Of a stretch of 64,000 nucleotides of DNA, positions 21,001 through 30,000 are shown piece after piece. The stretch is taken from assembly GCA_030248215.1 (NCBI GenBank), contig JASANG010001700.1:62001-126000 (forward strand), written 5' to 3'. The position numbers were made by a program, and so were the translations under genes. The stretch comes from Enoplolaimus lenunculus. Lineage: Eukaryota; Nematoda; Enoplea; Enoplida; Thoracostomopsidae. Numbering within the stretch: the stretch's first letter is position 1; each line of letters opens with the position of its first letter. The notes under the pieces are model-generated. The model saw only the letters and a list, made by a program, of their open reading frames with translations, did no database searches and had not been told where the DNA came from.

Positions 21001-24000
21001 GGTATTCATGAGGTTACGTGAATTGTGGACTGATTCCGGCCGGTCTTGCTCGCAAATACCGAAAAGAATTGTTATTTTGTTGACATGTATTTTGCTATTC
21101 TTTAGCATGTAGTATTTTTGTATTGCGCCATTTTGCCTTTTGGTATATATTTTTTGTATTTCCTCTTTTGTTTTCCCCCGCAGTATTCATTAATATGCAG
21201 TATTGTCATTGTGTCACCTTTTCTGTGTTCTGCTGGACTGTCCCTCAACTGCCACCCCCCCCCGGGTATCTGACTAGAATGCCGTGACTATTTCGAATTA
21301 CACCGGGTTTGACCAGAAATTTTATTTTCACCTCCCTCGCAGTTTGACTAGGTAGTGAAGTATCGCAGCAGATTTAGACTAGAGACAATGCAATGCATAG
21401 TGAATGGAACTAGTACCGATTGGCGGAAGTACAGATAGACGCGAGCAATTAGATAGGTGTGTTACTTGTGCTGGTACAAGGGGTGGACGGCGTTCGTTCA
21501 ACGGATTACTATTAGGATGGGTGATATGCTGTCGCAATCCAGGTCTTTAGAAGCTCCTTTCAGCCCTGATTTCACTTAGGGTTATTTTATAGTAGAATGA
21601 TTGCGTTGCCCCATAATATTGAAATCGGACTAGAGCCACCTATGTTGCACTTTGACTAATACCGGTCTGAGTTACGTTAATGTGTGTAACCCTGAAAATT
21701 GAGAATTGTAACGATACTTGAGAGAGGTGAGGGTACACGGTAAAAATGGAGAAAAACGGGGTGTAATGATCACGTAGTTAGAGTGGGTAAATTGTGCCCC
21801 TTCCGGAAGATTGACACACCCCAGTTGTTTTTACTTCGCCATCACCCCCGCAGATACCTATATTCTCTTATCTATGTAACTCACAAACCCTTTTTTAGGC
21901 CGCATGCAACTTTATAACGCTATGAACAGGAAATGTGCTCTAGTATCGGAACCTACGCAAGGACGAGATCAAAGGGGGGACGCTGTGAGCGAGGACGTAG
22001 CCGCAACGTGGGGGATACCCAGCCCGAGATGCTAGAATGAAGTGAGACCCATAGTTGGTCTAAACGAAATATAGCCCGGAGCAATTTGCCCTACGACTTT
22101 TCTTTTAGTGTTACCGTATAAGACGCTGCATCGCTTACGCTTCGTCATTCAGTTATTTTAGCAGATTGTGCGGTCGAAAGCCAAGCTTACACAAAGGGGG
22201 TGAAGCCAAGGCAGGCCGGAACGCCTACACCGGGTGTGTGGAGATTTATAGTTAGTGTGTGTACCGACCCGGATTTTTAGCAGGCGAATACGGGTTTTGT
22301 CAATATGAGGAATGCATCTGTTAGGTATACCCTTGTGTCCCTTGCTGTACTCCTTTTTGATAACTCAGATTTCTGAGTTTCTTATAGCAAGCGCGTATCC
22401 CTCTAGTAGAACACTACGACGCACGAGAGTTTTACAGCCATTCTTAGATCATGATTAATGGTTAAAACTTCTAACTTGTATTGCATTTCAAATATTTGAC
22501 GTTTTCAAAAGTTCAGGATGCAGTGACCTGCAGACAGAGATAGGTTTTCAAAACCATTCAGGGCTGTGAATTTTGAATCTTGCAGGAGAATAATTTGAGT
22601 CGGGGAGGCGTTCCGGGTTTTGACAAAAAGGGGATTTTCGATGCGGGTAAAATCTTAAAAAGGGAGTCGCTTTGTAAACAGCGGGGTAGGGTGTTAATTT
22701 GAAGGGACCTCGGGACGCCTGACAGTAGAAATTAGCTACCGAACGAAGAAGCGTAAGAATCTATCGTGGGATAGAGTATGCCACGCTGGCCTGTGCTTAC
22801 AGGTTGTTTTTGGGCTATATTGGGTAAAAGTTTATCGCTGGGGTTGATTTTGTGGCTTGGGATCGATGTTTTAATGGCAGTGGCTGTTTACCGTATTTAG
22901 CATCCTATACTTAGGCGCACCTGCTTTGGGGCATAAAAATGCAAAAAATGTGAATTTCGAGATAGGTTGCCAAAATTGATACCATACGACTCGGCTCGAC
23001 GAACTGATCAGTAAAATTACCCTGACTGTGGGTCAGAAACAAATAGTTCGAAAATTATGTCCAGGGAATTTTTTAAATTTTGTGTGTAAAATCTTACCGA
23101 TCCCTGAGGCGAAAAGAGCCGAAACACGAATTTTTAGATACACTGACGAGACCTATACCATTCGATAGAGCTCATTGTACTGAGCCATAAAAATACCTTG
23201 ACCAAGGGTCTGAGACCGTTCCTTCGAAAGTTGGCCACCTAAAGTTTCTGAAAATTGGCGTGTATAATTTTACGGATCCCAGGGTGAAAAATGCAAAAAC
23301 ACAAACTCCGGAATCTGGAATCGGGAACCATACTATTCAACGCGGCTCATCGAGCTAAGCAATAAAACCACCCTGACTTGGGGTCTGCGACTTTTCGTTC
23401 AAATTTATAGGTCTTTTACATTTTCGATATTTTACGCGCACCATTTTACAAATCCAAGGTCGAAAAATGCGTAAAAACAAATTTTGAGATCCACGGTCGA
23501 GAACCCTACCATTCTATAGAGCTCGTGGAGCTGAGCAATAAAATTCCGCTGACCGGGGGTCGTAAATCATTTGTTCGGGAGCTATGGTCATTTACCGCCT
23601 TCGGAGTTTTGCGTGTAAAAGTTTACGGATTCGGGGTTGAAAAATGCCAAAGTGCTAATTTTGAAGTTGAACATAGTGTTTGGTACCATTCAACGCAGTT
23701 TTTCCCGCTGATTAAGAAAACCACCCTGACTCGGGGTCTCAGACTAACCGTTGAGAATTTACGATCCCTCAAAGTTGTAAAAAATTTTGCATGTAATGGT
23801 TTACGGATGTTAGGATCAGAAACGCAAAATCGCGTTTTTCTGAACCAGGAGGGGCGATAGATCTTGTTGAATTCAGTGCATCACGGGGAACGATAAAACC
23901 ACCCTGACTGATATCCACAAACGATTATTTCAAAAGTTATGTCTATTACAAATTCTCAGGATATTAGGTGTCAAATGTTTCCCAGGACCGAGTTTAAGCC

Positions 24001-27000
24001 ACCGATGCGTCTGTTAGCTGCCTTAATTAATTTTAGCGGCATGATAAGATTGATGGTACCTTTTATCGTGAGGTTTAAATGCGTTTGTGGCATCGGAGTT
24101 GTAATTTGGTTGTTTTGGTAATTCACTGTAACTTTGTTCTCTCCAGTTTATGCATTGGATGTGTCTTTGTTTTGTTATTTTGGGATGTTTACTTGTTGCT
24201 ATGGGAATTTTTGCTAGTGCAATTAAGTATCTTTTACCAGGCATACCGTCTAGTCTTTGCAGAATAGACGTTTTGAACCCAAGAGAAAATAGAGAACTTT
24301 GCACCCGTGCCTGTAATAGCAATTTTGAACCGTATCTCTTTTCTGATATTTGACCAGACTTGGTCTCGCCCCTTGGGAGTATGCCTAATTTGCACGTGTA
24401 GTTTGTCGGTTATTACACCGAGTTGAAAATTAATTACGACGTGGTCCGTAGCGCCCATTACCAGGTTCTCTAGGCCCATACTCTGTATGAGAGTATGTTT
24501 GTACAGGGGTGTATTATGAGTGTTGAGGTTACTCGGTATTGGTATATTCCTTGTGGCTTTTTTTCGGTTTAAATATTTCTTTTGCTATTTGCGATTTATT
24601 GTTTGGCACCCCTATGTAATGTAGGTTTAGAATAGCTGACAGAATTCCTTCTTATTGGTCGTTTTTGTTTAAAAATGCTATGGAAAACGACGTGTTACAC
24701 TCAAAAGGAAGAGCGACCTAGCGTTAAGTCAGGCGTGTGTACTTATGGGTAGTACAATTTACCAGGCACTCAATCCTAAGTCCGGTAATAAGCTCCTCAT
24801 TGGTTAAAAATGAAAACCAATAACCTAGGGCCTAGGAGGGGTATATAAGAGCAGTGCACGGGCTGCATTTTCAGTTTAGTTTCAATTTCTTCAATTTTAA
24901 AAGATTTTTTCAGTCGCGAGCTTGAGCCGCGACAGCAAACCGGTTTCTCCGGTGCACTACATGGCGACACGGTGCACTTGGAGGAATTCGGGGAGCTGTA
25001 TTAAAACGTCCGAGAGAGGGTATAAGGTATGCGCGTAGAGCGCTACAGGTATAGGCTTAAGAGAATAGAGGGGCCCACCTAGGACTACTCAGTTTCACGA
25101 AGGGTGTGCGGGTTAATTATTGGACCTAAATTTCCTCCCTGTAGTTGGCGACAAGACAGATCTTAAGTTAGTTTGGTCTCAAATTTTGGGGGGTTTATAC
25201 GTAGTTTGTGAAACTTGCGAAAAATTATTCAGGAATCAAATTTCGGAATATTTTGCTAATCTGACCATCTTAGGTCAAGCTGTATGATTGTCAACCGCGA
25301 CCCGAAGGCCAAAACCACCTAGTGCTAAGAATTTAGGACAGGTCAGACAGAAAAGCCGAGCCCTAGTCACGCAAGAATTTTTTCAGTTTGCCCCGTGACT
25401 TAAGTGGTACTTGCCAGGCCCTATTTAGGATAGTAGCATGAGTTTACTTTCCGAGTTGACAATTGCACTGCTGGACATTTGGCCCGTGTAAGCCTCTGAA
25501 TTCAAAGTAAAGTAAAATTATGCTATGAAACAGACGCGGTCAGAAACGTACTTAGCCGGTGTCTAGATTTAAAATCTGTCTTAGGACTCCCCATATACTC
25601 CCCCAGAGTCTGTTGTACGCATGTGTGGTATTTCAGACCTCAAATAAGTCACTTCCCTATCGAGTCATATCCACCCGGAGGGTAAAACATGGCCCTGAGG
25701 TGCCCATGCAAATTAAGCGGGCGAACGTCTAAGCATAGAACTCCAGACTCACCCAATCAGATATGCAATTGGGCTCGATAGTTCATAATTCTGTGGTTGC
25801 CGCAAAGCAATATTCGGTTCTCTAAGGCCTGATTAGATAGCGGTAAGGTGGTTAACCCACGTTCAAGCAGCCCCAGGTATGCCGCTTACTTTGTGAAAGT
25901 GCATAGTCTAAATTCTGGAACGCCTATCCTTTCAGCAATTACTTAAAATACTTTTACTAGCTATCAATCAGCGCCCAGCGCAAAACAAGTCGAAACTCAA
26001 CCTACAATATTACTCAGTTTATACATCAAACCACCTAAGGTATACCCTTGTTTAACTATGTAGTGTAGTTTGTATCGAATGTAATAAATCAAAACTTTAA
26101 TCTTGTCCGATTCTGAACTTAGAGCGGTCTTTTTACGTTCCCGGCTTAGAGCCATGGCTGATCAAATTTAAGTTTGTTTCAAGCAAGAAAGAGAAAGAGC
26201 TGGGACTTCTCCAAATGCATATTAAATTTCTGAAATGAGACTAAAATAGTTTTGCTGTAACCTAGCCCTGACTCGAACCAGTTGGCTCCACTTATAAAAT
26301 CCTGAAATCCTAAACTGATCCGCCTTTTCTTGTAAGGGTGTCTGACCGTATGATTTAAAATTCTTCAGGATCGCCTTTGGATCACTCGTGATACCAGCCA
26401 TCCTTAGAACATCAACCAAAAACCAAGCTCATTCGGAAACCTGCATCTTGAATTTATTAAGAGAAATCCCTAACAGGCGACCCGTTTGATAAAACTCGGT
26501 TTAGTCCTTATTGTCACGAGTGCTATTTATTGTCCTGCTAAGTGCGTATTGTACGGAGCTTAGGCGTAAGACGATATCGGAATTTCGTGACCTCAAAACC
26601 CGATATCACGCCAGGGGGACCATCATCCTCTAGACACGTAGGCTTATAAGGTAGATCCACGGCCACGAACACACGTGAGGAATACCACTTGAATCCGTCC
26701 GCAGAGGTACCCGTTCATCGGAACCGTAACATTATGAGCCATTAGACAGATTTATTTTATCTCTTCATACTGGTTATTTGCTGAGAACAGACGTCGTAGT
26801 TCGGAATATGGCAAACAGCAACAAAGTCGCTTTGTGTGCAGTCCACATCGTTCCATCCATCCGTCCCTTCCTGCAAAATACACGGCTGTGGATCTGTTAA
26901 ACTAGCAGGTGCACCTGCTGTCCAATTTGTAAATTTAAATCCACATTTAGCTCCAATATTATTTTCAACAACAAACGTTCCATGTTCGTTCAGTTTTCCT

Positions 27001-30000
27001 GCAATTGAAACGGTTGAGTGTTTTAATCCTTTCGAGTTGAGAAACTGTTGAAAATCATTGTAATCCCCGTCGTCGCGAAACACTGGCATTCGAGCTCGCG
27101 GGTCATGAGTTTGACATTTCGACGCAACTTGAAGTAAGTTCGATTCTCCATGCGGCAGCGCAAGATAGCAGCCTGATATGCCAGGTGTCCATCCATCTGG
27201 GCAATCTGAAATAAACGATTAACTCATGGCTTAAATTCCTGGTTATAATTTCTAATGAATTATTTGCCGCAGCAAGTTTTTCGAACGGGATTTCGGACAA
27301 AACATTCAAGTGCAAGTTGCAGCTACACGTTCTCGCAGAAACATCCTGAATAAATTGCCGTTTTGACAAACACTAAAAAGCGTTTATGTGATGAAAGTAG
27401 CTTGTTTGCACAGTACTCGTTTACAAAAAAGCGTTTTGAAAGATGTTGTTTGAAATTTGAAATGCGTTCATTAAATTTTCATTTTGACTCAGTTAAAAGC
27501 CATTGTAAAGATCAAGAGCGGACCGTTTGTTCATGAGACTACTATTGAATAAGCTTAAGCTGTAGACTATCATTTTACTAAAGCTTTAGGCTTGGCTATA
27601 GGAATATGCTTATGCTACAGTTACGGACCTGATCTACACGAAAGTTAATTCATCTGAAAGTAAAAATAGTTCGATCAGCGCTAGAAACGTTTAGTTTAGC
27701 GTTTTGCAGCACAAACGATTCATTACAGATTTTTTGGTTTACGAAAATGATACAAAATGTTTAAGATGTTATTTCAAACGTTAAACGAGGTATTTTTTCA
27801 TGTTTCCTAAAAACAACAAATGAAATCGCTAAAGTAACCGTTACGATCCGCTCAGGACTAATCCTTTAATTCTAAAAACTATAAGTCCAGATAAGCGCCG
27901 TATACCTTCGTATAAGTTCTAATGGGATTACTGGATGCTGTGTGCTGTAACATCTGTCCTAAAAGATCTCAAAGTTTACTTAAAACATGTAAAGAAAAAA
28001 CAGTCTGTTTTGACAATCCGTAATCCGTATAGCAGAATCAGATCCGCCTATTAGTAGAGCGCTACCAAATGATAAAGGATATTTGTTTTCGAATAAGCTT
28101 AAACCTATTATTTGCCTAAACCTAAGCTTAGGCCTAAACCTAAGTTTCAACTTTAGGTTGATGCTGAAAGCTAATGTGTAAACGTATCATTAGCCTGCGC
28201 TTTAGTGCCGTGGTTTAATTTCTTAAACCTTCTGAGCATACAACTCAAAATAAGCCATAAGGCCGATTTATTTTATCTCTTCGTACTGTTTATTGGTTCG
28301 GAACAGACGTCGAAGTTCGGAATATGGCAAACAGCAACAAAGTCGCTTCGTGTGCAGTTTACAGCGTTCCATCCATCCGTTCCTTCCTTCAAAATACACG
28401 GCTGTGGATCTGTTAAACTAGCAGGTGCACCTGCTGTCCAATTTGTAAATTTAAATCCACATTCAGCTCCAATATTATTTTCAACAACAAACGTTCCATT
28501 TTCGTTGAGTTTTCCTGCAATTGAAACGGTTGAGTGTTTTAATCCTTTCGAGTTGAGAAACTGTTGAAAATCATTGTAATCCCCGTCGTCGCGAAACACT
28601 GGCATTCGAGCTCGCGGGTCATGAGTTTGACATTTCGACGCAACTTGAAGTAAGTTCGATTCTCCATGCGGCAGCGCAAGATAGCAGCCGGATATGCCAG
28701 GTGCCCAGCCTTCTGGGCAATCTGAAATAAACGATTAACTCATGGGTTAATAGAACTCGCAGTCTAAAATACTAAAAACTATTTTCCCTTGTTTTTGACC
28801 AAGCCAGAGTGCATCAAATGCTTGCTGCAAGTGTATTTTCAAGCTAAATTGCAAAAATATGGCGAGGTTGCAACACGAATTTTCAAAAAATAGCGCAATT
28901 AAAAAAACTTAAGCCCTATTAACACGTGCATGTTTTTGCTGCGAGAACTGGCACCTGCACAGTGCACGCAGAACTTGCATTTTTTCATCAGCCAATGAGA
29001 AAGCGACTGCAATAAATTAAGTGAACTTGCATGGTTATTCACACGTGTGAACTAAATTCCTAGCTATGATTTTTAATGAATTTTGCAGCAGCAAGTTTTT
29101 TGAATTTTGGACAAAACTTGCAAGTGCGAGTTGCAGCAGCAAGTTCTCGCAGCAAAAACTTGCACGTGTGAATAGGGCTGTATAATTTTGTAATGTTTGC
29201 TAAAAACGCACTTTAAAACTATAAAACATCTAAAACTATGCTTTTCCACCCGAAATAACGTGTTGACAAACACTAAAAAGCGTTTTCGTGGTGAAATATC
29301 TTTTCGTTGCACAGTACTCATTTACAAAAACGTCTTGAAAGATGTTGCTTAAAACTTGAACTGCGTTCATAAAATTGTATTTTGGTTCAATTAAAAGCCA
29401 ATGTAAATATCAGGAGCGGAACATTTTTCTGTGGGACTGCAATAGAGTAAGCTTAAGCTTTCGACTATATTAGCCCAAAATAGGTAGAGTTTTGTAAGTT
29501 ACCTGCAACATAAGTTTCATTCCCTGGTGCTTCCACGATCGCTCGACATTGTAATGGCTGAGCCAGTTTGCCTAAAATCAAAATTTTGTGCATGAACAGT
29601 CGACCTATGGGTTGCTGTAAACGTGTGTGTAGAGTCAGTTTATATGTGCGGTCCAAATTTTGCTCAACAATTCAGAACAAAGAGCACCGTTGGCTCGAGC
29701 ACTGATAGTGGACTCTTTTTTGATTCCTGAATCCTTATTCCAAGCCCAGGTTGAATTTATTGATAGGTGTCATGTTTCTTTACCCCGGCCGCTAATAGAA
29801 GATTCATAGTGAGTGGGGGTCGGTCGTACACGCTCCCGTCAGAACGATTTTTTGTGATAAAGTGGTAAGGCCCCTAACCTTACAGTTTTAACCCACCGAA
29901 AATTTGCACCATAGAAAAATTGACGTTTTATAACTTTTGCCAGCCCAACACCGCGCCAGAGATTTTTAGATCCGCCGACGCCCTCCGTCCACCAACCGCG

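Larger units (their letters stand above)
20884..26731 (+). mobile_element. 5.85-kb LTR-like element (giant solo LTR or large non-coding retroelement), TTAT target duplication
   Basis: The ends are TGTCACGG...CCGTAACA, i.e. TG...CA termini with an 8-base imperfect inverted repeat, flanked by a 4-bp duplication TTAT (20880-20883 and 26732-26735). Inside are a TATATAA box (24842-24848) with an initiator-like TCAGTTT about 28 bp downstream, an AATAAA (26083-26088) and a diverged 176-bp tandem array (about 23010-23990). I see no gag, pol or env. Promoter and polyadenylation signals within one TG...CA unit suggest a very long solo LTR. A BEL/Pao or Ty3-type origin fits the 4-bp target site, but the family is not resolved. 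Its base composition differs from the neighbourhood and none of the window's MITE families lies inside it, so it is probably young. It is a fossil without coding capacity. Confidence 0.7.

Noticed and set aside
23525-23860. 111-codon plus-strand open frame
   Set aside because: It spans two units of the 176-bp tandem array inside the LTR-like element and has no domain or conserved unit-to-unit frame.
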